A stretch of DNA of 64,000 nt from Bufo bufo (taxonomy: Eukaryota > Chordata > Amphibia > Anura > Bufonidae). Location: the NCBI RefSeq assembly GCF_905171765.1, contig NC_053390.1, positions 580,036,471 to 580,100,470 on the forward strand. The letters are read 5' to 3'. Positions within the stretch are counted from its first letter, which is position 1; each line of letters opens with the position of its first letter. The notes under the pieces were generated by a model. That model searched no databases. It worked only from the letters and a program-made list of their open reading frames with translations, and had not been told where the DNA came from. Positions 33,901 through 45,359 of this stretch are shown one piece after another. The translations under genes were made by a program, and so were the position numbers.

Positions 33901-36149
33901 TCCAGGCCGTCAGAAGGAGCTGAGGAGTCATAGTATGAATCACCGGGCCCTGTGATAAGAGATCTGATAGAGGAGGAAGAGACCAATAATCTTCTCCCGC
34001 TAAATTCTTTATCACCGGAAACCAAGCTCTCCTGGGCCAATATGGTGTTATTAGGATAACTATTACCTTCGTCAATACTTTGGGAATTAAAGAGAATGGA
34101 GGGAAGGCGTAAAGTAGCCCTCTGGGCCAACGAATCGATAGAGCATCTACTTTCAGAGGCCGATCCCTGAGGGACAGAGAAGTAGAAGTTATTCACCTTT
34201 CTGTTCTTCCTTAAGGCAAACAAGTCGATTTTCTGAGGTCCCCATTTCACACAGATTTGATTGAACACCATCGGATTCAGACTCCATTCTCCTTCTTTTA
34301 TTCGATTCCTGCTCAAAAAATGTGCCACTAAATTTTCCTTTCCTTTTATGTGGACTGCTGAAAGGGACAACAGATTCTCTTCGGCCCAAACAAAGATCTT
34401 CTTTGCTACGAGAGAGAGTGACTCCTCGTTCCCCCTTGCTTGTTCATGTAGGCTACAGTGGTGGAGTTGTCGAAAATAATTCTTATGTGGTTTGACCGAA
34501 TCGAGGGAGCAAAGGCTTTTAGGGCTTGCCAAACTGCATTCAGTTCTCGCATGTTGGAAGATGCTTGTTCGATATCCACCCACCATAGACCTTGTTTCAT
34601 GGCACCTTTCATGTGTGCTCCCCAACCCAGCTTGCTTACGTCGGTTGTAATCACTACTTGGTTCGTCTGACGCCATTCCACCCTTCGGGACAGATTCTTC
34701 CCTTTTGTCCACCAGAATAGTGAGAATTTCACCCTCGTTGGAATTCTTACTTTTTTGTAGTCTGCTTCTTGTCCCATATCTGTAACAGGAAGGATTGAAG
34801 GTCCCTCGAGTGGGCCTGAGACCACTTCACCGATGGAACGGTGGAAGTCATGAGACCTAAAATTGTCATGATTTCCCGAACTGAGGCTATCCTTAGCCAC
34901 TGAAATCTTAGAATCTTCCGGATTAATTCTTCCTGTTTCTGGACTGGAAGAAACGAGGACATCTGATGAGAATGGAGTAGTACACCTAGAAAGATTATTT
35001 TCTGTTCGGGAAGAAGACATGATTTCTGTAGATTTATGATCCAACTTAAAGGGCTTCTGTCACCCCCAAAACACATTTTTTTTGGGCTTATTAAAATCCT
35101 TATTTAACGACTATTACCTATATAGGGCTCTTACCTTTGTCTGTGGCTTCTTTTCCTTAAAAATCGATCTTTTAAAATATGCAAATCACTTCACTACCAG
35201 TAAGTAGGGCGTCTACTTGCTGGTAGCCACCGCAAAAAACCGCCCCCTCCTCCAGTTGATTGACAAGGCCAGGGAGCGCTCTCCTCCTCCGGCTGGCCCT
35301 GTCAGCATTTCAAATCCCACGCCTGTCTTCATTCGGCGCAGGCGCACTGAGAGGAGGACGCTCGCCTCCTTTGCACTCCCGCGCCGATGACGTCTTCTCT
35401 TTCGGTGACGTCATCGGCGCAGGAGTGCTGAGGAGGCGAGCGTCCTTCTCTCAGAGCGCCTGCGCCAAATGAAGACAGGCGCGGGATTTGAAATTCTGAC
35501 AGGGCCAGCCGGAGGAGGAGAGCGTTCGCTAGCCCTGTCAATCAACAGGAGGAGGGGGCGTTTTTTTGCGGCGGCTACCAGCAAGTAGACGCCCTACTTG
35601 CTGGTAGTGAAATGATTTGCATATTTTAAAAGATACATTTTTAAGGAAAAGAAGCCACAGACAAAGGTAAGAGCCCTATATAGGGAATAGTCGTTAAATA
35701 AGGATTTTAACAAGCCCCAAAAAAAATTATGTGTTTTGGGGGTGACAGAAGCCCTTTAATTCTGAAATGGTTTCTGATACTGTTTGGAGTTGGACCTGTA
35801 GGAGGTTCTCTGACAGTGCTTCAATTAGGAAGTCGTCCAAGTATGGAATCAGTAATATTCCTGCCAGATGGAAGAACTTCGCTACGTCGGCCATAATCTT
35901 TGTGAAGATTCTCGGGGACGAACATAGTCCGAATGGCAGGACCTGAAATTGGAAATGATGTAACCTTCCCTGGAACCAAACTGCCATCCTCAAGAATTTT
36001 TGATAGTCTCTGTGAATAGGTACGTGGTAATATGCATCTAAGAAGTCTATTGTGCTCATAAAACAGTTTTTTGTCAGGAGATCAATTACCAATTTTATCG
36101 TCTCCATCTTGATCTTTCTGTATACAATGTACTTGTTCAGATACTTCAA
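33901..36149 (-). pseudogene. DIRS-B reverse transcriptase and RNase H, split by a MITE
   Basis: RT motifs are clear at 36149-35780: MSTIDFLDAYYHVPIHRD, then LPFGLCSSPRIFTKIM and the catalytic PYLDDFLI. The gene is broken near 35757 by the TTAA MITE. After the MITE, RNase H continues at 35044-34406: VVITTDVSKLGWGAH (first Asp), NMRELNAVWQALKAF (Glu) and RIIFDNSTTVAYMNKQGG (Asp). The C-terminal part (LSAVHIKGKENLVAHFLSR) is in the next frame at 34712-33900. One MITE insertion and at least one frameshift inactivate it. Confidence 0.8.
35050..35755. mobile_element. TTAA MITE with long GC-rich hairpin
   Basis: TTAA lies on both sides (35046-35049, 35756-35759). The inverted ends begin AGGGCTTCTGTCACCCCC and pair for over 180 bp (attatttaac..., gccacagacaaaggtaagag). 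The interior is a second, GC-rich inverted repeat centred near 35400 (gatgacgtc...gacgtcatc, gaggcgagcgtcc). It is inserted between RT and RNase H of DIRS-B. No gene. Confidence 0.88.
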
Positions 36150-36539
36150 ATTTATTATTGCCCGGAAGGAACCGTTTGTTTTTTGACCTGGAATATTGAG
36201 GAGTAAAACCCTCTCCTCTGTTCCTCTAACGGGACTTGTTTATGGCCTTTTTTTTGGTAGAAATAAGGCAATCTGCTGGTCCATCGCTTCCTGATCTTCT
36301 CTGTTCAACACTGAGTTTTCCAGACCTGTCTGGAGGGATCTGCAGGAACTCTAGACAGTAACCCTCTATGGTTAAGAGAACCCAACCAGAAGCATGAATT
36401 TTTTCTCAGGTTGACCAAAACTGTTTTAGCCTTCCACCCTCTGGACTTCTGGCATCATTGGGAGGAAGGGCTTGTCAGGGTTGAATAGCAAACCTTTATT
36501 TTTTGATTTTAAATATTGCCAGGAAAAGCTGGGTTCTTT
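36150..36539 (-). other. DIRS-B region between gag and RT
   Basis: No intact frame. By position this should hold the end of gag and the start of the RT gene, but frames are broken and I cannot assign motifs. Confidence 0.4.
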
Positions 36540-36905
36540 TTTTCTTCTGGTCAAAATCTATTACGTCTTTGGGGGCGAAAGGAGCTTCTTTAGTGGAAGA
36601 ATTTTGCCGCCGTAGGAGAGCCCTTTTTCCTGTCGGAGGCTTTCTCCAAGATGTTGTCTAAGGCAGTTCCAAATACCTGATCACCTTCACATGGTAGAGA
36701 GCACAACCAATTTTTTGACGCTGTATCACCCGACCATGACCTCAACCAAACTGCTCTGCGGGAGGCGTGGGATAGAGCTGCCGTCTTTGCTGAAAGCTTC
36801 ACAATATCCACTGATGGATGGCCGCCAGGATGTTCTCCCTGGGAGTGCCTGACTCTAAGTGCTCTTCTAGCTGAACCAACCACAAAGATAGAGTCCTAGC
36901 TGTGT
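36540..36905 (-). pseudogene. DIRS-B gag, 3' part
   Basis: The frame contains ALSHASRRAVWLRSWSGD, TASKNWLCSLPCEGDQVFG and ALDNILEKASDRKKGS. These match the arrangement in DIRS-A gag (RRAIWLKPWTGDSASK, GSQLDKILEE). The N-terminal remainder lies across the nested element, from 37942 onward. Confidence 0.7.
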
Positions 36906-36906
36906 A

Positions 36907-37939
36907 CCGTATATGCCGGCGTATAAGACGACTTTCTAACACTAAAAATTATTTTCAAAAGTCGGGTATACTCAGATCCGATGGTATATTCTAACCCCCA
37001 GGCAGTCCCATGGTGACGGGGACGCTTGCCTGGGGGTTAGAATATACAGGGCCCCGCCGCTCACAGGAGTATACATTTATTAACTGTAATCTGTAACTTT
37101 AAATGAGCGCTCATGTCTTTACTAGGGTACCTTACTCTCAGCTCCGCTAACAGGCAGTGCGGGCGGCGCTCACTCACTGACATCACGTGCCTGCTCCTCC
37201 CACTAGGTGGCGCAGGCGCGTGACATCAGTGAGTGAGCGCCGCCCGCACTGCCTATTACCAGAGCTGAGAGTAAGGTACCATAGTAAAGACATGAGCGCT
37301 CATTTAAAGTTAAAGTTACAGATTACAGTTAATAAATGTATACTCCTCTGAGCGTCAGGGAGGGGGATCTGTGGATGGCACTGTCATGGGGGGGGGATCT
37401 GTGGATGGCACTGTTATGGGGAGGGAGATCTGTGGATGGCAGTGTTTAGGGGGGGATCTGTGGATGGCACTATTTGGAGGGGGGTCTGTGGATGGCACTG
37501 TTATGGGGAGGGGGATCTGTGGATGGCACTGTCATGGGGGGATCTGTGGTTGACACTGTCATGGGGTGGATCTGTGGATGACACATATAGCATAAGATGC
37601 TATATAGTGTCATCCACTGATCCCCCTCCCCATAGCAGTGTCATCCACTGATCCCCCTGCCCATAGCAGTGTCATCCACTGATCCCCCTCCCCATAGCAG
37701 TGTCATCCACTGATCCCCCTCCCCATAGCAGTGTCATCCACTGATCCCCCTCCCCATAACAGTGCCATCCACAGATCCCAGTCAGTTCCCTGGACTGGAG
37801 AAGATCGTCTTGAAGACAGGGAGGGCTGGGCATTCAGGGGTAGTCTTATACGGCGAGTATAGCCCAAACCCTATATTTTAAATGGAAAAGTTGGGGGTCG
37901 TCTTATACGCCCAGTCGTCTTATACGCCGGCATATACGG
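36907..37939. mobile_element. TA-flanked element with inverted minisatellite
   Basis: Inverted ends CCGTATATGCCGGCGTATAA and (reversed) the same at 37939 are flanked by TA (36905-36906, 37940-37941), suggesting the Tc1/mariner superfamily. The interior has a GC-rich palindrome (about 37128-37283, gcgggcggcgctcactcact and its complement) and an inverted pair of tandem arrays (37353-37780). No transposase. It is inserted in DIRS-B gag. Confidence 0.8.
37353..37780. repeat. Two head-to-head minisatellite arrays
   Basis: The left half has about eight copies of a 25-35-bp unit (gatctgtggatggcactgt plus a G-run). The right half, from about 37600, has about six copies of its inverse (agtgtcatccactgatcccc). 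The join is near tatagcataagatgctatat (37587-37606). Confidence 0.9.
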
Positions 37940-37941
37940 TA

Positions 37942-38719
37942 AGTAGCAGAAATTCCTGGTCTTAACATGGCAGTTGATGACTCGAAGGTCTTCTTAAGAG
38001 ATTCACATTTTTTTATCCATAGGGTCTTTTAATAACCTTATATCCTCTTGGAAATTCTCGCCACTGGAGCATCGACCATAGGGGGTCTGTCCCATGAAGA
38101 CGAATCTGCTTCAGCAAACGGATATTTTCTCTTAAACATTTTGGGTGCTGGTTGTCTTCCACTCATTATGTATAAGAGTCTTAATGTTGTTGTGGAAAGG
38201 GAAAAAAAAACTTTTCTTTCTGTCCGCCAGTCCCAAAAACATTTGGTCTTGAACGGAAAGGGGTTCTTTGGGTTCTTCCAAATTTATTGTGGCTCTGATT
38301 GCTTTTAATAGAGATTCAGTATCTTCAATGGAACAGAGTGGACGTCCAGAAGCATTCTCTGAGACATTAGAGCTTGTATCAGGAGACACTTTCCCTTCAT
38401 CAAAATCAGAAGCCTGCTCTTCCAGAATAGGAGTTTTGGATGTGGAGGCTCTAGGAGGAATGGCCGAAAATGTTTCTTCAACCGCTGCTCCAACTTCCTC
38501 TTTAATCATGGCTCTTAAGCTTTCTACTAGGTTAGGAGTTTCTCCCGAAACTATCCTATAAGCACATCTTGGGCAGAGTTTTTGGGGAAGAAGCCACAAG
38601 TCCCCTTTTACAAATTGCACATTTCTTCTTTTGGGACAGTTCCCCTTTAATGTTTTCCCTTTAACATTGAGAGAGATTTTAGAGCAGATTTTTATCTTTA
38701 AAATTAGAACCGTAACCAA
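37942..38719 (-). pseudogene. DIRS-B gag, 5' part
   Basis: At 38719-38132 the frame contains CPKRRNVQFVKGD and LCPRCAYRIVSGE (cysteine pairs), an acidic Ser-rich middle (EEQASDFDEGKVSPDTSSN) and DRKKSFFFPFHNNIKTLIHN. A later part near 38040-37945 encodes LLKDPMD, as in DIRS-A gag. The true start is uncertain. At least one frameshift occurs near 38130. Confidence 0.65.
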
Positions 38720-39204
38720 AAAAGAATAGCCCCTTGTGCACAGAAAAATTTAGTGACTGGGACAATATTGTCATCAGGGAGGCGGCCTACCGGACTGGAG
38801 GAATCAGTGGTCTTGCGGGTGGAATTGCTATCCGCCTGTAGAGACATGCTGACCGCAGGAGGAGAGCTAATCCACCATAGAGGGATAACCCTGTGAGCCT
38901 TTGCGTTCTCCCTTTAAAACTGCACGCCGACATCAATGCTGCGACGCCCGCACCCTGACGTCACGCTCTGGGGAACATGGGAACGCCCCCTACCAGTGCC
39001 TCAAGCGGTTCCTTTCCTCAGAACACGGAACGACAAGCCAGGAGTTGCTGGCATACGGCGGACTTACAGGAGGGGAGAGGAGCGATCAACCTTGCTCCGC
39101 GACCCCTCCTCCTGCAGCGGCACTCCGGCTAAACCGGGATAACCTACCAAAGGCCCTGCGCTCCATGCTGATCCCACAATCCTGCCTTCAGAGGGACAGT
39201 TAAC
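38720..39204 (-). other. DIRS-B leader
   Basis: A GC-rich stretch without a recognisable gene, between gag and the right terminal repeat. Presumably untranslated leader. Confidence 0.45.
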
Positions 39205-39322
39205 AACTGAAGAAGGTAAGAGGGAGGGGGCCTTTTATAGGCTAATCTCAGTTGTTTCCTGTCCCTGACAAGGCGGGGTAACTCTCCAGGTGGTGCCGTT
39301 GTGGAAGCGTGGGGGAAAAAAA
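39205..39322. repeat. DIRS-B right terminal repeat
   Basis: The inverse of the left end (32560-32685), ending gtggaagcgtgggggaaaa. Confidence 0.85.
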
Positions 39323-39839
39323 GTAATTTTTAGCCCAAAATGACTAAAATTCATTCCTTGGTGTAGCCTTTAACCACCTCCGGACCGCCTAACGCAGATT
39401 CGCGTTCCGGAGGTGGCAGCGCTGCGCACAGTCACGCATATACGCGTCATCTCGCGAGACGCGAGATTTCCTGTGAACGCGCGCACACAGGCGCGCGCGC
39501 TCACAGGAACGGAAGGTAAGAGAGTTGATCTCCAGCCTGCCAGCGGCGATCGTTCGCTGGCAGGCTGGAGATGTGTTTTTTTTAACCCCTAACAGGTATA
39601 TTAGACGCTGTTTTGATAACAGCGTCTAATATACCTGCTACCTGGTCCTCTGGTGGTCCCCTTTGTTTGGATCGACCACCAGAGGACACAGGTAGCTTAG
39701 TAATATGTTGCACCAAGCACCACTAAACTACACACCCCCCTGTCACTTATTAACCCCTTATTCACCCTTGATCACCCTTGATCACCCCTGATCACCCCAT
39801 ATAGACTCCCTGATCACCCCCCTGTCATTGATCACCCCC

Positions 39840-42150
39840 CTGTAAAGCTCCATTTAGACGTCCGCATGATTTTTACGGATCCACTGATAGATGGATCGGA
39901 TCCGCAAAACGCATTCGGACGTCTGAATGGAGCCTTACAGGGGCGTGATCAATGACTGTGGTGATCACACCATATAGACTCCCTGATCACCCCCCTGTCA
40001 TTGATTACACCCCTGTCATTGATCAACCCCCTGTAAAGCTCCATTTAGACGTCCGCATGATTTTTACGGATCCACTGATAGATGGATCGGATCCGCAAAA
40101 CGCATATGGACGTCTGAATGGAGCCTTACAGGGGCGTGATCAATGACTGTGGTGATCACCCCATATAGACTCCCTGATCACCCCCCTGTCATTGATTACA
40201 CCCCTGTCATTGATCAACCCCCTGTAAAGCTCCATTCAGATGTCCGCATGATTTTTACGGATCCACTGATAGATGGATCGGATCCGCAAAACGCATACGG
40301 ACGTCTGAATGGAGCCTTACAGGGGAGTGATCAATGACTGTGGTGATCACCCCATATAGACTCCCTGATCACCCCCCTGTCATTGATTACACCCCTGTCA
40401 TTGATCAACCCCCTGTAAAGCTCCATTCAGATGTCCGCATGATTTTTACGGATCCACTGATAGATGGATCGGATCCGCAAAACGCATACGGACGTCTGAA
40501 TGGAGCCTTACAGGGGCGTGATCAATGACTGTGGTGATCACCCCATATACACTCCCTGATCACCCCCCTGTCATTGATTACCCCCCTGTCATTGATCAAC
40601 CCCCTGTAAAGCTCCATTCAGATGTCCGCATGATTTTTACGGATCCACTGATAGATGGATCGGATCCGCAAAACGCATACGGACGTCTGAATGGAGCCTT
40701 ACAGGGGCGTGATCAATGACTGTGGTGATCACCCCATATAGACTCCCTGATCACCCCCCTGTCATTGATTACACCCCTGTCATTGATCAACCCCCTGTAA
40801 AGCTCCATTCAGATGTCCGCATGATTTTTACGGATCCACTGATAGATGGATCGGATCCGCAAAACGCATACGGACGTCTGAATGGAGCCTTACAGGGGCG
40901 TGATCAATGACTGTGGTGATCACCCCATATACACTCCCTGATCACCCCCCTGTCATTGATTACCCCCCTGTCATTGATCAACCCCCTGTAAAGCTCCATT
41001 CAGATGTCCGCATGATTTTTACGGATCCACTGATAGATGGATCGGATCCGCAAAACGCATACGGACGTCTGAATGGAGCCTTACAGGGGCGTGATCAATG
41101 ACTGTGGTGATCACCCCATATAGACTCCCTGATCACCCCCCTGTCATTGATTACACCCCTGTCATTGATCAACCCCCTGTAAAGCTCCATTCAGATGTCC
41201 GCATGATTTTTACGGATCCACTGATAGATGGATCGGATCCGCAAAACGCATACGGACGTCTGAATGGAGCCTTACAGGGGCGTGATCAATGACTGTGGTG
41301 ATCACCCCATATAGACTCCCTGATCACCCCCCTGTCATTGATTACACCCCTGTCATTGATCAACCCCCTGTAAAGCTCCATTCAGATGTCCGCATGATTT
41401 TTACGGATCCACTGATAGATGGATCGGATCGACAAAATGCATACGGATGTCTGAATGGAGCCTTGCAGGGGCGTGATCAATGACTGTGGTGATCACCCCA
41501 TATAGACTCCCTGATCACCCCCCTGTCATTGATTACCCCCCTGTCATTGATCAACCCCCTGTAAAGCTCCATTCAGATGTCCGCATGATTTTTACGGATC
41601 CACTGACAGATGGATCTGATCCGCAAAACGCATACGGACGTCTGAATGGAGCCTTACAGGGGCGTGATCAATGACTGTGGTGATCACCCCATATAGACTC
41701 CCTGATCACCCCCCTGTCATTGATTACACCCCTGTCATTGATCAACCCCCTGTAAAGCTCCATTCAGACGTCCGCATGATTTTTACGGATCCACTGATAG
41801 ATGGATCGGATCCGCAAAACACATACAGGCGTCTCCCTGGAGCCTTCCAGGGGGGGTGATCACCCCATATAGACTCCCTGATCACCCCCCTGTCATTGAT
41901 CACCCCCCCCTGTCATTGATCACCCCCCTGTCAGGCTGCATTCAGATGTCCGTATGATTTTTACGGATCCACGGATACATGGATCGGATCCGCAAAACAC
42001 ATACGGACATCTGAATGGAGCCTTACAGGGGGGTGATCAATGACAGGGGGGTGATCACCCCATATAGACTCTCTGATTACCCCCCTGTCATTGATCACCC
42101 CCCTGTCATTGATCACCCCCCTGTCATTGATCACCCCCTTGTAAGGCTCC
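39840..42150. repeat. 191-bp satellite, each unit containing a hairpin
   Basis: About eleven units repeat with an exact 191-bp period from 39952 to 41671, then two degenerate units. Each has a hairpin: gctccattcagatgtccgca pairs with the later cggacgtctgaatggagc, and ttttacggatcc pairs with ggatcggatccgcaaaa. The rest is tgatcaccccatatagact and repeats of cccctgtcattgat. Two variants can be told apart (tagactcc with attacacccc; tacactcc with attacccccc) and alternate over part of the array. The repeated 64-codon plus-strand frames are a by-product of the period. Confidence 0.95.
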
Positions 42151-42469
42151 ATTCAGACATTTGTTTGGCCCAAGTTAGCAGAAATATATATTTTTTTTCT
42201 TACAAAGTCTCATATTCCACTAACTTGTGTCAAAAAATAAAATCTCACATGAACTCACCATACCCCTCGCGGAATCCAAATGCGTAAAGTTTTTTAGACA
42301 TTTATATTCCAGACTTCTTCTCACGCTTTAGGGCCCCTAGAATGCCAGGGCAGTATAAATACCCCACATGTGACCCCATTTCGGAAAGAAGACACCCCAG
42401 GTATTCCGTGAGGGGCATATTGAGTCAATGAAAGATTGAAATTTTTGTCCCAAGTTAGCGGAAAGGGAG
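42151..42469. other. Transition between satellite and palindrome array
   Basis: A degenerate copy of the following array's segment (accccacatgtgaccccatt). No gene. Confidence 0.5.
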
Positions 42470-44900
42470 ACTTTGTGAGAAAAAAATAAAAAATATCAAT
42501 TTCTGCTAACTTGTGCCAAAAAAAAAAAAATTCTATGAACTCGCCATGCCCCTCATTGAATACCTTGGGGTGTCTTCTTTCCAAAATGGGGTCACATGTG
42601 GGGTATTTATACTGCCCTGGCATTCTAGGGGCCCTAAAGCGTGAGAAGAAGTCTGGTATCCAAATGTCTAAAAATGCCCTCCTAAATGGAATTTGGGCAC
42701 CTTTGCGCATCTAGGCTGCAAAAAAGTGTCACACATCTGGTATCGCCGTACTCAGGAGAAGTTGGGGAATGTGTTTTGGGGTGTCATTTTACATATACCC
42801 ATGCTGGGTGAGAGAAATATCTTGGTCAAATGCCAACTTTGTATAAAAAAATGGGAAAAGTTGTCTTTTGCCAAGATATTTCTCTCACCCAGCATAGGTA
42901 TATGTAAAATGACACCCCAAAACACATTCCCCAACTTCTCCTGAATACGGCGATACCACATGTGTGACACTTTTTTGCAGCCTAGGTGGGCAAAGGGGCC
43001 CATATTCCAAAGAGCACCTTTAGGATTTCACAGGTCATTTACCTACTTACCACACATTAGGGCCCCTGGAAAATGCCAGGGCAGTATAACTACCCCACAA
43101 ATGACCCCATTTTGGAAAGAAGACACCCCAAGGTATTCCGTGAGGGGCATGGCGAGTTCCTAGAATTTTTTATTTTTTGTCACAAGTTAGTGGAAAATGA
43201 TGATTTTTTATTTTTTTCTTACAAAGTCTCATATTCCACTAACTTGTGACAAAAGATAAAAACTTCCATGAACTCACTATGCCCATCAGCGAATACCTTG
43301 GGGTGTCTTCTTTCCAAAATGGGGTCACTTGTGGGGTAGTTATACTGCCCTGGCATTCTAGGGGCCCAAATGTGTGGTAAGGAGTTTGAAATCAAATTCT
43401 GTAAAAAATGACCAGTGAAATCCGAAATGTGCTCTTTGGAATATGGGCCCCTTTGCCCACCTAGGCTGCAAAAAAGTGTCACACATCTGGTATCTCCGTA
43501 TTCAGGAGAAGTTGGGGAATGTGTTTTGGGGTGTCATTTTACATATACCCATGCTGGGTGAGAGAAATATCTTGGCAAAAGACAACTTTTACCATTTTTT
43601 TTTATAAAGTTGTCTTTTGCCAAGATATTTCTCTCACCCAGCATGGGTATATGTAAAATGACACCCCAAAACACATTCCCCAACTTCTCCTGAATACGGA
43701 GATACCACATGTGTGACACTTTTTTGCAGCCTAGGTGGGCAAAGGGGCCCATATTCCAAAGAGCACCTTTCGGATTTCACTGGCCATTTTTTACAGAATT
43801 TGATTTCAAACTCCTTACCACACATTTGGGCCCCTAGAATGCCAGGGCAGTATAACTACCCCACAAGTGACCCCATTTTGGAAAGAAGACACCCCAAGGT
43901 ATTCGCTGATGGGCATAGTGAGTTCATGGAAGTTTTTATTTTTTGTCACAAGTTAGTGGAAAATGATGATTTTTTTTTTTTCTTACAAAGTCTCATATTC
44001 CACTAATTTGTGACAAAAAATAAAAACTTCCATGAACTCACTATGCCCATCAGCGAATACCTTGGGGTGTCTTCTTTCCAAAATGGGGTCACTTGTGGGG
44101 TAGTTATACTGCCCTGGCATTCTAGGGGCCCAAATGTGTGGTAAGGAGTTTGAAATCAAATTCTGTAAAAAATGACCAGTGAAATCCGAAAGGTGCTCTT
44201 TGGAATATGGGCCCCTTTGCCCACCTAGGCTGCAAAAAAGTGTCACACATCTGGTATCTCTGTATTCAGGAGAAGTTGGGGAATGTGTTTTGGGGTGTCA
44301 TTTTACATATACCCATGCTGGGTGAGAGAAATATCTTGGCAAAAGACAACTTTTACCATTTTTTTATACAAAGTTGTCTTTTGCCAAGATATTTCTCTCA
44401 CCCAGCATGGGTATATGTAAAATGACACCCCAAAACACATTCCCCAACTTCTCCTGAATACGGAGATACCACATGTGTGACACTTTTTTGCAGCCTAGGT
44501 GGGCAAAGGGGCCCACATTCCAAAGAGCACCTTTCGGATTTCACCAGCCATTTTTTACAGAATTTGATTTCAAACTCCTTACCACACATTTGGGCCCCTA
44601 GAATGCCAGGGCAGTATAACTACCCCACAAGTGACCCCATTTTGGAAAGAAGACATCCCAAGGTATTCGCTGATGGGCATAGTGAGTTCATGTAAGCTTT
44701 TATTTTTTGTCACAAGTTAGTGGAATATGAGACTTTGTAAAAAAAAAAAAAAAAAATCATCATTTTCCGCTAACTTGTGACAAAAAATAAAAAGTTCTAT
44801 GAACTCACTATGCCCATCAGCGAATACCTTAGGGTGTGTACTTTCCGAAATGGGGTCATTTGTGGGGTGTTTGTACTGTCTGGCCATTGGAGAACCTCAG
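42470..44900. repeat. Array of alternating inverted repeats, about 380 bp per arm
   Basis: The same ~380-bp segment (containing aagttggggaatgtgttttg, tgggtgagagaaatatcttg and gtggggtagttatactgccc) appears six times in strictly alternating orientation. Turning points are near 42490, 42840, 43215, 43600, 43980, 44360 and 44740. Neighbouring arms are nearly identical by eye. The same short peptides can therefore be translated from both strands, which argues against coding function. Confidence 0.93.
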
Positions 44901-45359
44901 GAAACATGACAGGTGCTCAGAAAGTCAGAGCTGCTTCAAAAAGCGGAAATTCTAATTTTTGTACCATAGTTTGTAAACGCTATAACTTTTACCCAAACCA
45001 TTTTTTTTTTTACCCAAACATTTTTTTTTTATCAAAGACATGTAGAACAATAAATTTAGAGCAAAATTTATATATGGATGTCGTTTTTTTTGCAAAATTT
45101 TACAACTGAAAGTGAAAAATTTCATTTTTTTGCAAAAAAATCGTTAAATTTCGATTAATAACAAAAAAAAGTAAAAATGTCAGCAGCAATGAAATACCAC
45201 CAAATGAAAGCTCTATTAGTGAGAAGAAAAGGAGGTAAAATTCATTTGGGTGGTAAGTTGCATGACCGAGCAATAAATGGTGAAAGTAGTGTAGGTCAGA
45301 AGTGTAAAAAGTGGCCTGGTCTTTCAGGGTGTTTAAGCCATGGGGGCTGAGGTGGTTAA

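Larger units (their letters stand above)
32526..39322 (-). mobile_element. DIRS-B: second DIRS-type element with two nested insertions
   Basis: The minus-strand order is gag (38719 to 37942, then 36905 to 36540), reverse transcriptase/RNase H (36149 to about 33900) and tyrosine recombinase (about 33900 to 32920). The inverted ends share ggcaccacctggag, cagggacaggaaacaactg and ccctcccccttacc-like blocks (left 32560-32685, right 39205-39322). An internal complementary region at 32806-32880 joins complements of both ends. Two elements interrupt it: a TTAA MITE (35050-35755) and a TA-flanked element (36907-37939). Without them it is about 5.05 kb. It is only distantly similar to DIRS-A in protein and its ends differ, so it is a separate family. 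Confidence 0.88.
39374..45355. mobile_element. 6-kb TTAA-flanked element carrying a satellite and palindrome array
   Basis: TTAA at 39370-39373 and 45356-45359 flanks short inverted ends, CCACCTCCGG and (reversed) CCACCTCAGC. The first 450 bp contain CpG-rich palindromes (cgcgcgcacacaggcgcgcg, tatattagacgctgttttga and its inverse). A 191-bp satellite (39840-42150) follows, then an alternating palindrome array (42470-44900), then an AT-rich right end. No transposase. The ends fit piggyBac or Kolobok by target only. Confidence 0.75.

Noticed and set aside
39952..41859. A series of ten similar 64-codon plus-strand frames
   Set aside because: They recur with the 191-bp satellite period, and 191 is not a multiple of three, so each restarts. 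The sequence is a hairpin repeat, not a gene family.
42321..44695. Similar peptides encoded on both strands at 42.3-44.7 kb
   Set aside because: Explained by the alternating inverted repeats; identical peptides from both strands mean the frames are by-products.
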